From Mortierella sp. BCC40632 (Eukaryota; Mortierellomycota; Mortierellomycetes; Mortierellales; Mortierellaceae), in contig WAEK01000003.1 of NCBI GenBank assembly GCA_011634665.1, forward strand, positions 1,363,501-1,427,500: a stretch of DNA of 64,000 bases, written 5' to 3'. Under the pieces are notes generated by a model. The model saw only the letters and a list, made by a program, of their open reading frames with translations. It did not search any database and was not told the DNA's origin. This document shows, in pieces, positions 47,801 to 60,100 of the stretch (positions within the stretch are counted from its first letter, which is position 1; every line of letters starts with the position of its first letter). The translations under genes were made by a program, and so were the position numbers.

Positions 47801-50800
47801 CACGCCTGGACAGGCACATCAGACAACTTTTTCCAAGTTTCAGTCAAAATGGGCTCGCTGACTTGGACCTGTTTACCGAGCTGAATCGTAAATTCGGACT
47901 CGAGTCCCACGGGAATACCATGCTTTTGGAACGTCTCGATCAACATCTCTTTCGAGTCGCTGTCGTACTGGTCGAAATCAAACACGTTCTGAAGGATACG
48001 CGAGATACCTTCTTCAGGATAGATCTGCATATGTCGAACAACGTTCACCAACTCTCGAGTCGAATAAGGGTACGAGAGCAGACCTTCGTCCACCAAACGA
48101 CGCAAGTCCTCAAATGCAGCCGTCAACTTGAGAAGTAATTCCTCAGGTACGTCAGGTCCATACTTGCGCAACAAAAACATTTCTGACTCGGCATCCGGAT
48201 TATCGACTGCATGGCATGAAAAGACATCGCCCACCTCGCGGAAAAAGTCGTTACCCAGGAATGGGAATCCAGGACGGTTGGCTAGGACCATCATTCGGAA
48301 ATCTGGATGAATAACAATCTCTTCCTCATCCGTGCCCTCGGTTGGTTTAGAAACGATGCGTCGGCCATCGCTCAGAACCATTTGACCGTCCTCCAGCAGA
48401 TTACGGATGACAGAGGTCACATAAGTAGGAGCCTTGTCTGCCTCATCGATCACAAGAATGTATCCGTTCTGAACAGACTTGACCAAGGGCGAATCCTCAT
48501 ACTTGAGAACACCATCCACAATCGAGGGTGTGGCCGTCAAGCTCTGAACAGTTGTATCACGATGCAACTGGATATATTCGCGTGGCAAACGCAAAAGCTG
48601 AAGGAAGTAGTCTGCCAACTTGTTCTTGCCGACACCCTGGTTACCGATCAAGAGCAAATGTTCGCCCAATTGGAAGTCCTTCAACATTTCCATCAAGATC
48701 TCGGTTTGCTTGGGATTCTCATGGAAGACAATGTTGGGGATCAAGACTGGGTTCGAGTCCTGGCGGACAGGCTCTTCAATATGCCCAATCCGGAGTGCCT
48801 TGGGAGCCTCTCGACTAGGCAAGACCTGGATCTCGAGCTACTCAAGCCATTTTTTTTTAATGTTTAAATAGAATGGTAAGTACCATTACGTCTCCTTATC
48901 AAGCATAACTACCAAAACAATCAGATTGATCAACAAACGTACCTCATGAGCCTTATAGGGCTTGGGTTTGGGCACAATGCCATTGGCTGACAAGAGCTGG
49001 TTCAAGGCATCCCTGGCAATCGAAGGTAAGAACCGTGACAGCGACACTTTGTGGATGGAGTCATAGAGACTCTCCCCAGGGAAGACTGTAAGCCGGCGAC
49101 AAATACGGATGAGCTGACTATGGAGAATTTAGCATTGAGGATAAAGTCCCATCTATGGTTAATAAGCCTCTTCTAACACCCAACAATAAAAAGAAGAAAA
49201 CTCCTTCAAAATAACCCAAGTAAATCTTACCGTGTCGACATGGCAGACGACAATGTCTTGATTGTTTCATCTCGAGAAATACGGAGTTTGTTAGCAAAGG
49301 CCAGCAACAGATCCAAACTCTCCTTGGCAATTCCGGGCGAAAGTGTCTCCATGAGTTGGGTTTCCTCCTAAAGAAGCCATTTTTTTTAAGTTAGTTCGAC
49401 TATCATACTTTCCTTTCACAATTTCATTCCGCCAAATAAAAGGACTGGGTTGTATCTACCTCCAATGAGAGAGGTCGGACAGTGACAAACTGGAACATGC
49501 TCACAATCTCTGGAGTAAGCCATGATCCAGGTTTGCCACCTTCTGTGCCACTGGAAATAGGTCTTGCCAAGGCAACAATACGGAAGGAAGGAGAGATACG
49601 TAACAGTCCCCTTTGAGCCATCTCCTTGTCTGACCAACCATGCTGGGCCTGCAACCGGTCAAAGTGTTGGTGACGGAGCAACTTGCGACCATCTGGCATG
49701 GCTGTCTCACGTTCCTCAACCAGTCTTTGCAATGACACCATCGTTCCAAAAGAAAGAGTCTCGATACCGTCCATCACCGCCAATGCTCCGCTCAATGCAG
49801 CCTTGACAAGGGCTGAGTTCTCCCAAATGGTATCACCCGTGAATGTAGTGCTTCGGCGTTGAAGCAGGTCGCGAGAGGACATGTCCTTGTAGAGCGGAAT
49901 AAATTCCACTTTGTAACCAAGATTTCGTCCGAAATGACGCATCAACGCTGATTTACCAACACCCTTGGATCCGATCACACAAAAGTCTCCCACAGAATGA
50001 GCGAGCAACATACTGGTCAAGGTTGCCATGTGGTAAGGTGTCTCGACAAAGTAAACTGCAGGCTCAAAGGGATAAGGTCCACAGTGCATCTCGGCCGAAA
50101 CTCGCTTCTTGGAGATGGCGTTTTCAAAGGTGACCTTGGCCTGTCCAGTCTCAGAACGCTGAATATCCTGGATCATGTATGTCGAATCACACTGATGAAC
50201 AATCGATCCCTGCTCCTCATCAAATCCTTCGTCCTCACGGCCAAGTCCCAAGAATCCAAATCGTTGGTACGTCGCCTCGATCAAACTACGTTGTTCTGCC
50301 TCACAGGTCGGGAGCAATGACCATGGATACACCAAATCGAGCAAAAATCGGGGTTGTGCCTCTTCAAAGCGACCCAGCAACTGGATAGCACTCTCGATCG
50401 ATACTGGGAATTCGGGAATCGTAACATTGTTCATCATTGTGTTGGCTGTAGACTCGTTTCCTAGGTTTTGGTAATGCTGCGATCCCAAGACCATGGCCAC
50501 GGAAATCAAACGCTCCAACATATCCTGGGGTACATTTGGAGCCAACGAGCGCAAGTGCTGGACCTGAGATTCAAATCCTGGGGCCTTGACATCGCGCGAC
50601 TGGAAGCGTGAGCGGAGAGGTGGGTCCAATGGATGACCCTGATATTGAGGGACGGGTAGACCCAAAGCAATGACCGTGAACTTGTCGCTGACCTTGACCA
50701 GCTTATGTTTCTCCATAGTCTCTACGGCATCTTGTCCGCCTTCCTTAACGAGGAGGTCAAAACGTTTGGGGTTGACCAAGAATCGTCCATCTTCCAGGGC

Positions 50801-52056
50801 CATTTCTCTGTTTTCGAGCAAGTTGTTGAGGACCGGGAGAACGTTTCGCTCTGCCTTTTCAATACCGTCCAAGATCAGGATACGACCTTCTGTCGCGGCT
50901 CGGACACAGGCTTGGTCAACATAGAACGCTGTACCCCCAACAATCTCTCGGCGTTGCTTCAAGTCACTCTCGGTCACATCCTTGGAAAGGGGGACGTACT
51001 CGACTTCACGGTTGGTTCTAATTGAGCAATCATCTTTTTTAGTTAAGGAAGACATTTTTTTTTTCTCGTGACTCCAATTTGCAGAGACAATGTCCAGGCA
51101 CCTACAGCTCTGCAAACTTGAGGGCGATGGATCGACGAAGGTAGCCTGGAGGACTATTGAGTTGAAGATCAGACAGCAAAAATGATTAGACTCTTTTTGG
51201 TGGCGGTGGCGGTGTGTTTGTCGATGAAGGGTGGATATGTGATTTAAGCTGTCCTTACCCAATCAAGAACATGTCTTGGCCAAGCTTGCCCTTCTGCATC
51301 ATCCTAGTGCACAGGACCCATCATAAAAACGAAAGGTTTGACAATAGAGAAAGGGGCAGTGGTTAGAGGCTATGATCGACAGTGAGGAAGGGTCAAAGGG
51401 AATAGTGCGTAGTTGGAAGAGTACCATCGCAGATGTCGAAGCACTTCCTAGAAAGTAGAGTAGCAGCGCAGCGAGAGGAAAACAGAGTTAGGGTTTGAAA
51501 AGGCAGGCACATGGGAGGAGGAACAGGGAAAATGCACACACGGGACTGCTTCGATCGGAGAAGTCAGCGATTCGACGAATGTATCAAGTGAGGAGAGAGA
51601 AAGGAGACACACCTGGGATCCTTCAAAGAGAGGTTGATCGGTGCTTGGGACAAGCTCGGGATTCAATGCCGGATTGACTGCAACCGTCACATCGCCGATC
51701 CGGACCTCGCCATACTCTGCTAAAAAACGATCATGGGAAGGGAGAAAGAGGGAGAAAGAGAGAGAAAAAGGGTATCGAGCCGAGTCAGTCGCAGTGCTCA
51801 AAGAAAACAACAACGTCAGCATCGGCTCCCCAGTTGTTCACATGTCAATCAAGTACAGTGCTGTGCAGGTCTATTGGATCTTTGGAGTTTGCGACTTACG
51901 AGACCCTTGGTTAGAAGAGCTAGTGGCGGAAATGACCAGACTTCCTGGTCGAGTGGTGCTCTCGGAGATCACATAGTCGGCTGTGTGCGACAATGCTCGA
52001 GAGATTTGTTCTATGCGCAGACGAGCGGTATCCGCGGTCTTTGGATCCATGGCCAT
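44856..52056 (-). CDS. VWA8: von Willebrand factor A domain-containing AAA+ protein (VWA8)
   Basis: Thirteen minus-strand exons from 51900..52056 through 51613..51719, 51425..51447, 51259..51303, 51106..51153, 49460..51017, 49231..49367, 48943..49117, 46813..48837, 46074..46685, 45536..45959, 45133..45441 and 44856..45025 (1929 aa; human VWA8 about 1905). Three AAA+ modules: FLIGPPGYLRRS with LILDGIEKAERN, CVIGSKGVGKSA with AVMDGIE, and LLIGNQGVGKNK with LVIDEADKAP. The first Walker A lacks the usual Lys. EVLRHLRW and LTNREVEYVPLS are VWA8 hallmarks. After a beta-rich segment and a Gly/Ser/Asp linker, the C-terminal VWA domain has the metal-binding motif FDLSASM (DxSxS) and VVVLSDANIG. VWA8 is a mitochondrial-matrix midasin-like ATPase of unclear substrate; the N-terminus here is not a strong presequence. 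All 12 junctions keep phase. Intron 1 has tandem acceptors (TAGCAG), so one residue is ambiguous. Confidence 0.93.
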
Positions 52057-52809
52057 GGCACAGGATTAAATATAAAGGTTTAGGGAAAAAAAAAAAAAAA
52101 AAACGGTCAAGAGGACTGCGCAGGGTTCTATAGGAGTGGATCGAAAGACGAAGGTCGAGTGGAGGGGGGAGGGGGTGAAAGAGGAAACAGAGAACGCGAG
52201 AGAGCAAAGTAAGGAGGATGGGGTCTAGTGAATGAAATGAAGGAAGGGATGAGAGGAAAAGAGAGAAAGAGAGAGACAAGAGAAAAAATAGAAAATGGAA
52301 AAAGAGAAAGAGAGAAAGAGAAATGTTAAGGTCTTCCCCGAAGCTAACCGATGCGGGCGACAATGTTGGACTGGAGAGAAAAAAGAGGAACCGGGTCTTT
52401 ATTCTGCCCAGCTTCAATACACCACCTCGGTACCATCTGCAATGCTCGCTTGGCCCTCAATCGACTGAAGCGAACATTGGAAGCCCAATGTCTTTGTGTC
52501 GGCCCCCCAGCTTACACGTGATCTCAACCTATGACACGAAGAGACTTGTTCCATGACATGGGAAAAAAAGCCCAACGGCGAGTATTTTAGGTTGTGGAAG
52601 CGCGACATTTATCGTCTGCAGCATCCTAGCTTACTATCAGTTTACCTAGAGAGACTACCAATTGTTATCCACTATCCACAAGAGCCGTCGTAATTCGCCC
52701 ATTTCGGATAAAAGCGATGTGTTTATTGAATATGTGCAAAGAAGGAGATATTCATGATGGGAGGCATTCGGGTTCGTTTTCGTGTTGCTAAGCAATCCCT
52801 TCCTTCCTC
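52057..52809. other. Intergenic region between PNS1 and VWA8 (same strand)
   Basis: 753 bp holding the VWA8 promoter (GA-rich on the plus strand, 52140-52320, i.e. CT-rich in the transcript direction) and the PNS1 3' end. No additional gene recognised. Confidence 0.55.
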
Positions 52810-54460
52810 CTAATCATAACGAACATTCTCTCCCCGGACATTGCGACCAACTTCGGGGTAGTGTTGAATAATAGCGTCGTAAAGCTCGGGCTTGGTCCTG
52901 TACAGAGTTTGTGGGTCCTCCGCCAAGGCCACAAATGTCGTCGTCACGCCCGAGTCGAGAACGTTGTTGGGGACTGACATCATCACAATGCCCAAGATAA
53001 ACTCGACAAAGACAACTCCAAAGATGACCAAAGTCTCATCCTCCTTGTCATAGAAACTTGGGTTGACAAGCTTGATAAAGAGGTAGCCATAGAGACCACT
53101 CAACATTCCAACCGCAAGCGTGCCCATACCGAGGACATTGCCAACAAGACTGTCGTTCACAACTGCATCTACACCACGGTCCTTGATCAGCTCCCAAGTA
53201 TCCTTAGCAGCCTGGACGAAGGGCTTACCATAGAGGGCAACCTGCGTGAATGCAAACTTGTTGAAGATCTCGAAGAGTCCCTCGAGACAGGAGAGAATGC
53301 AGGCAGCGCACATGGCCAAAAAGGCCATCAACCCATCGTCTGAGTCTGATCGAAGTGAGTTGAGGATATAGCGAAGAGTCTGGAGCAATGCAATCAACAA
53401 CGAACCAAAGCAAATCGATCCAAAAGATGTTGTCACAGCACGTTTTGCGGCGCCCAGCGTGGGTGAAGAAGGAGCTCCAGCGGCAGAGCCCTCAAAGAAG
53501 TAATAGACACCAAACACTCCTGAGATGGTGACATGAACAATGTTCTTGATGATCTCTGAGTTCCAGAACATGACAAAGTTGAGATAGATCATGACGATGA
53601 AGAGTTGGTTATTTTTGCAGGCCAGCTTGCTCTTTCCGTCAGGCAAGTCCACGATCTCGCATTCAGAAGAGCGCTGGAAGACATTGAAGTTAATGGCCAG
53701 AGAAAAGATCCAGAGAGCAGACCAGGCAATCTGTGTAAAGAGACCTGAAAAGGCGACCTAGAGAGGAAAATAAGGAGTTTGGATTAGTACAAGAAGGATA
53801 GAGGAGAGAGCAAGAAAAGGAGGCAAAAATAGTCATGTGGATTTTTTTTTTAAATGTCAGTTGAGACCATACCGCAAGTGTGCCTGGGTACTTGCGGGTG
53901 ACCGAGGTGACGGTCTGGAGAAGCAGGACGGCCATAGGCATTCGCTGGGCCCAATACTTGTAGAGAAAGAGAATCGCAAAGCCTGCGAGGACGTAAAGAA
54001 CACCCCAGAAGATGCTGCCCGAAAGAATAGAGAGGATTCCCAATCCCAAAGTCAAGCCAACACTGAAAAAGAATGAGCACTTGACCAACAGAGACGTGTG
54101 TCTCTGAATGAGGACAAAATAGCCGAAGGACAGACCGAAGGAGACGGCGATTGAGGATAGGATAAGAATGGACAATGAATGATCAACAGCAAAGGCAGAG
54201 GCTCGAGTGAAGGTTCCGTCCTCGAGCATCACATTAGGATCGACCAGGTTGTTGGCAAAGGCCTTGAATGAGTACACGTTGAGACCGGTGAAGGCAGCCA
54301 TGTTGGCGATGAAGAGAGCGGTGGCCCAGACATCGTTATAGCGAGCTTCAGTGGTGAACTTTCCCGCGGTTAAATCCTTGGGGATGAGAGGAGCATTCTC
54401 CTCCCGGGCGTAATGAGGAGGAGCGGCACTGCTGCTGCCTCCATACTGAGGTGGCTCCAT
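52810..54460 (-). CDS. PNS1: Choline-transporter-like membrane protein PNS1
   Basis: Two minus-strand exons, 53873..54460 and 52810..53757, giving 511 aa. A short Pro/Tyr-rich cytosolic start (MEPPQYGGSSSAAPPHY) is followed by about ten hydrophobic helices. Family landmarks include FNDVW-type RYNDVWATALFIANM, AWSALWIFSLAINFNVFQ, YLNFVMFWNSEIIKNIVHV, GVYYF, GSICFGSLLIALLQTLRY, CLEGLFEIFNKFAFTQVALYG and FVEFILGIVMMS. PNS1 belongs to the CTL/SLC44 family and sits in the plasma membrane; yeast PNS1 has no firmly established substrate. Length matches fungal PNS1 (about 500-550 aa). The single intron (GTATGG to CTAG) keeps phase 0 within a predicted helix. Confidence 0.95.
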
Positions 54461-57177
54461 GATGGTGTGCGTGAATGCAGTTGAGGTGTATGAGTGGGAA
54501 AGAGTGGCACAGTCAACTTCAACCTGCCTCTGTCCTTTTTATGTTCACGCGGCAATGTCGACTTTAAACACGTCACAGAGAGTTTTTTTTTTTCTGCTCG
54601 GACCATGGGATGACCCGTGTCATGCCTCAAAAAAATTTGGGCACAGCAGAACAACGTTCCCTCCCTTGCCCATTTCAACAAACTGTTTGCTGCCAAGACT
54701 ACTCAGGAGAGTCACGTAGGGAGAAACTGCGCCGTGAAATAGAGGTAGGAGGTAGGTGGGGCCAAAGTTCTTGCTCTCCTCCACTCCATCATGACGAAAA
54801 AAGCTTCTTTCTTCTCAACATCGCCTCTTCAATACGGGAGAGTTGGAAGAGGCATAGACAGATAAAACAGGATAGGAAGTCTTTCATGCTTCACTTGCGC
54901 AAAAAGCTGGGGGTGTGGGAGAAGGGGTGGAGGGTGCCTATTTCGAGCTAGACCCAGACGCATGCCCAATCGCACTAATCTCTCCATACCAGTAATCTTG
55001 AGTAATCTCTTGAATGCCAAGACGGACCACACACAGGCAGGAGGAGCTCAGTGAAATGCCGCCACTCGGAGACAGAGGACTGGAGCATCTCCAGTGGTTC
55101 AAGTTTCCCAAAATGGGTCGCCACTCTTCTCAGGTATGCTGCACCGTGCACTTATTCTCGGAACAAGGAGCATCGTTCACAGATCGTCTCTCTTAGAGTG
55201 GACACGGTAGGTGTTGAGGCAGGTCTTTTGGCGAGCTCAGCATTTTATTTTCCACAATCAGCAATAACCTGAACCTTTTCTTGACTCCAGTTCAAAGTCG
55301 TGTCCAGCCAAATGGAAGGAGGGTCGGCCTAAAAAGTCAGAAAGCAACCCCATAGTAAGTCCTGAAATCAGGCTCGAGGTGGATCTCAATGATTAAAAAG
55401 CTATAGCTAAAGGCAGCGGCTCAACCGAGGGTCGGCAATCACATTAGTAGAACATTGACCAAGATTCTGAGCTGTATCAGTTTGCTAATCTAGGTCTCCC
55501 AATCGATGGATCCTGGGAATTATCGGAAGGACGTTCCTAGTGAAAGGCCACACGTTAGAAATCAATACGAATCCCTCGGTAATGAATTTCCACTTCCTTG
55601 GCTCAAGTCAATTCTTTGTTCGGAGTGTCCTTCTCCAAGGCACTGCGCCGTACCTAAGAGAAAAACCATCCAGTTCCCTAGGTCCGGATCGCGCGAGCTT
55701 TCTTTTTGTATACAAACGCTTACTTCTAGATCAAGCTTATATTCTATATTGGTAATTTTCCCTCCAGAAATTATAACTAGGTTCATGCTTTTTTAGATTA
55801 TGGTACAGCTCCCTAATCATGCGTCTTCTGAGCATTCTTCCAAGAAACTAAGCTGTCTCGAGATCTTAGCTGCAGATCGAACCGATAATCGCAAGGTAAA
55901 GTTCCGATGACGTGTTTGGGGGACTGCATTTATCTTTGGACGAGCAAGAGGAAAAAGCAAAAGAGTCACCAGTTCCAGAACCAGTGTAGTGGAAAGAAGT
56001 CGACTGAAAAGGCTCATGCCATGGCCCGTGGGATTAAAAAAAAAAAAAAAAAAAAAAAATACACAAGTTAATTTCGGATTCACAGCAGACGTAGCTGACG
56101 AACCCTGACAACCACCAGTTGGTATTTGGAAGCAAACAATTATTCAGTAATGTTACTGACTTTTTAAGGCTTACCGCTCTCCAACCGAAATATTTGTTTT
56201 TGGTATTACTAACAAAAAGAACGAGGAACAAGCACCGGACCGGAACTAGAAAGACGAAATTCATAACAAAGGGTTCCAAGATTGATAACACGACCCAAAC
56301 CGGTGTTCATGCAAGTAGATATTCTTTTCACATTCTTTCTCTTTGGAGCACTTTTGTGATATCCATCCCTTTCGCTCCTATGAGACGGCTAGAATCACCA
56401 CCTCTGCCTTCTCTGCCTTCTCAGACATTAACAGAAACATCAGGCACCACCCAAGATCATAAAGTAGCTCTATATGGAGAAGGTGTAAAAGACTAAACCC
56501 AGCATCTGTCAATAACTCTTAGAATGGAGGGTGCGCTTGAAGGCTGATGGTCTACCTTTTGTTGATTTTTGTTGCTATATTATGGCCATTCTTCCTGAAG
56601 GAGCTATCGGCTTGCTAAGAAACAGATGCAAATCCATGAGCAGGGCGGAGGGACTGCTGTAAAATATGCAGCTTCAGTCGCCAAAGCAGTGGCCACCCTA
56701 GTCCCAGCGGTTGCCCTGCATCCAAGTATTTTATCGATTCCTTCTCTCGGTCCTCCAAAAAGTACCAAATATCTGGCAAATTGAAGTGTATGGTCAGTGA
56801 GATAGAAAGGGGGAGAAAACCATAGTTTCATCTGAATAGTATTTTTTTTTTTTTTTAAAAAAAAAAAAACTTTCCTAAAACTGTCCTCTAATTAGTCCTT
56901 GTTGAAATTTCACTCTGCTAGAGTTGTCATTGTATAAGTGCTGGAGAGGGTTGCTAAAAAGGAGTGTCCAAATCTTGGTGTTCTATTGAAAGTTATTGCT
57001 ATGAGAAATTTGATATGTCTGTCTTGTTTACGAACTGCAGGAGTTCTCTTGGATACAGTACAGCTGTTTTTAAAATATTGGGAAGAAAAACCCATTTTGT
57101 TAGCACATTTTTGTCAGATATTTTGGCACATTTTTTGTCATTTTTTGAGTCTTGCCGCTCACCTTTGTGTATCCCTC
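54461..57177. other. Intergenic region between PNS1 and the Fanzor-like gene
   Basis: 2.7 kb. The first 200 bp contain the PNS1 promoter. The rest shows only short frames without motifs, an A20 tract at about 56037-56059, a T15/A13 junction at 56842-56869, and two copies of a TTRGCACATTTT-type repeat at 57100-57140 just past the end of the Fanzor-like frame. Part of this may be the 3' flank of that element. Confidence 0.5.
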
Positions 57178-60100
57178 TCAGAGGGAGCCCCCATGGCTCC
57201 GCATTGGGAGTTGAGGGCGGGTTTTGGATCCAGCAATTAGCGACTGGTGTTCATGTTGATATGGCCTGAAAGGTCGAATAGGCTTTCGGCCCCGCTTTGG
57301 CTTGGGACTCTTGGCCTCCTCCACCTCCATACTTTCTTCCTCCTTCTTTTCCTCCTCATCCACTTCCATATTTTTCTCAATCACCTCCTCTTTCCCCATC
57401 ATTTCCTCCTCGCCGTTCTCCTCACCTAACCCCAGAGCAGTGAATCCTGCGATAGCAATGTTCATGCTCGCTTGGCCGTCCCGAGGCCTCACCGTGTACC
57501 CGGCCAGAAAGCCACAGCATACAGGGTTGATACACTCGACCGCACCATGGATCCGAACTATCTTGGACTTGCCATCGATCAGGTCTACGCTGGCGCGCGA
57601 GCCTCGTTTTCTGAAAACACAGGTGGCAAGTTTTCGAAGTCATAAATTCGTCAGTGATGCACACTACACTGTGCTGCCTGTGCTCCGCGCGGATCTTGGC
57701 CCCCCTCTGCGGGCGTGGCCTCCCAAGCGTGATCCAACAGCAGATCCCGCCGCACCAACAAATCCGACATATCGCACGTCAGGCCGGGTCTTCGTGCAGT
57801 AGCCTGGGTGGCAGAACCTTGTCGATGAGTTTTTCTGAAACTCAAACCGGGAACAGCGGCTGCAATAGCCACTGTCTTTGTCGACCGAGGCCAGACCATG
57901 TGCCTGAGGTGGTAGCGATTGGATGGCACGTTCAGCTGCCTGACGCCGTACAGCACTGCAGAGTGCTGCTTGGGCCCTTCTGGAGAAAATGACCTGAGTC
58001 TTCTTGGCCTTGACGAGAGATCGGGTCTGGTTAAATTCACGCAATGTCGCTGACACCGATGCTCTGGCTGCTTGGGCAGTCTCCACAGCGCTTATTGTCG
58101 AGGCGTTTGCAAACGATGCATCTATGGAAGAAATGCTGTCTAGTGCCTGTTGTACAAGCTCATTCTTCTTGTGTTTCAAGAGATCCTGTCGGACTTGGGC
58201 GAGTTTTTTCGGGTCCTTGACACCTCGTTCAGTTGTCGGGCAGTGATGGTGATGGTGTCGGGCAATTTCAACGCCTTTGCCTCCTTCCGGAACTGCTTTT
58301 TCTCCTCCAGAGTTCTTGGCAAAGGTGGTGGAAGATTAATGTCGCTATCCTCCAAACCTAAAAAGAGAAGTAAGCAGAATGAGGATGGGCTTGAAATTGG
58401 CAAAACAACCATTGGTGTATTCTCTTTGCATAAACTTACTTTCCAAAACGTGGAAGCGGTTCACTGCGACCTGGATTTCGGGAATAGTTACTGGTAAGTT
58501 TTTCCGACATCTTGACCAGCCCAGGATCTTCGGCCCATGTGGCCACCACTCGAGTCCTTCCTGCTTGCGACTTTGTCCCGTGTGATGACGCCAAGTCAGA
58601 GATATCAATGCCTTGAGGTGTGTCCTCTGCTCGACTGTGGTCCCAAGTCGAGATGGTAAGGGTCGGTTTGTTGGGGTTCATCGCAGTCTTGCTTTTTAGA
58701 TGAGTTAGAAGCAGTACTCTTTGGCCCCGGTAAGGACCCGGGACCAATAGTTCAAATACTTTTTTCGCTTGTGCATAAGCGTCCTCCAGCTTCATGAGCT
58801 TTTGCTCTTCGATCCGCAGTTGATACTGTTGGTCCTTGAGTTGTCCGAGCTGATGATGGCGCTCTTCCGGTGAACTCTGCCTAAAGGCGCGTGCGGCGAC
58901 AGTGCAACGTCTCCGCAAGGTGCGAACAATCTTTCTTGGATCATCCAGTGTCTTTTTTCAGATCATTGATACTCGATTTTGTTGTGTCGATCTTGGCCTC
59001 GACCTCCTCCTTCGTGAGACCACATTGTACGAATGCTCGCTTCCATCGACCAGTGTCTACAGTGCCTCTGGTAACTTTGATTTTGTGCTCATATGTGCTG
59101 ACGACAGGTTGCCGTGTGCCACCGGCAGGGATCTGCGGACCAGAGAGCTGAATCATGCCTTTGTTGATGTACACCATGCTACAATGAGAGAGAAAGCGTG
59201 TGAGTGTAAAAGTTAATTGGACTGCTCGTAACAAGAGAACGTGCTCAGAGTAATAAAAAAAGATCTCGGTGCATACCGTTTGCCAAACCTGAAACCGTGG
59301 TCCACACAGGCCTTTTCTATCTTGTGCCAGTCAAAGAACGATTTGAATACCTGGGACTTGTTCGACTCTGGGCTTGTGACATTCTGAACATTGGTGAGAG
59401 ACTGTCCCTGGACGTCTAAAATATCAAAATGGCCTGCCTTCTTGTTGCATAGTGTCTCGAATAGCTGTTGTGCGCCTAGAATAAGGCCATGAAGGCTTCC
59501 TGTCGCCATGTGCGGGCAAATCTTGCGTGCGTAATCCTTATGACCCAATAATCCAAGTATTGCATTTGAGATTAAGATCAGAGGCGCGTCGAGTGCAACA
59601 TGTTGAGTGTGTGGACGGTAATTCCCTTCGACTGGACCTTTGTATCGCTTAGGGACGTAAGGTCGGAGGCAATTAACGATTCTCGTTACTACGGAGAGCT
59701 CTTTGTCGGTAAAATCCTTGTCTTCAAAGGCAGATTCACGGACATGCTCAAGGGAGTAGTTAGTCCTGGTCGACGGCGACTCCAATAAGACTTTAGCTAA
59801 TGCCTGTAGCGATGCGAGGCGTTTGCGATCTGGCTCCGTGACTTTTGTGTCAACAGCGGTCGGGTTTGCGAGGATACTAGGTGCTTCGACATCCATGAGC
59901 TGGTCTTGTGCAACTTGCATGTCAAACTCAAGCATCTTGAGCTCATATTCACCATCCAGATCACTCGGTTCTTGCTCGTCCAACTCTTCCAACTCTTGTT
60001 TGTCAAGCATGTCTTCGTCAGTAGTCATTTCGGGCATCGGCGGTAGAGGCTTGATTAGTGATGTGTCGCCCCCGCTCGGTGCAGTCTTAATGTCGTTCAG

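Noticed and set aside
55506..55796. 96-codon plus-strand frame with several Cys/His residues
   Set aside because: No spacing of a known zinc finger, no splice-supported extension and an overlapping open frame on the other strand.
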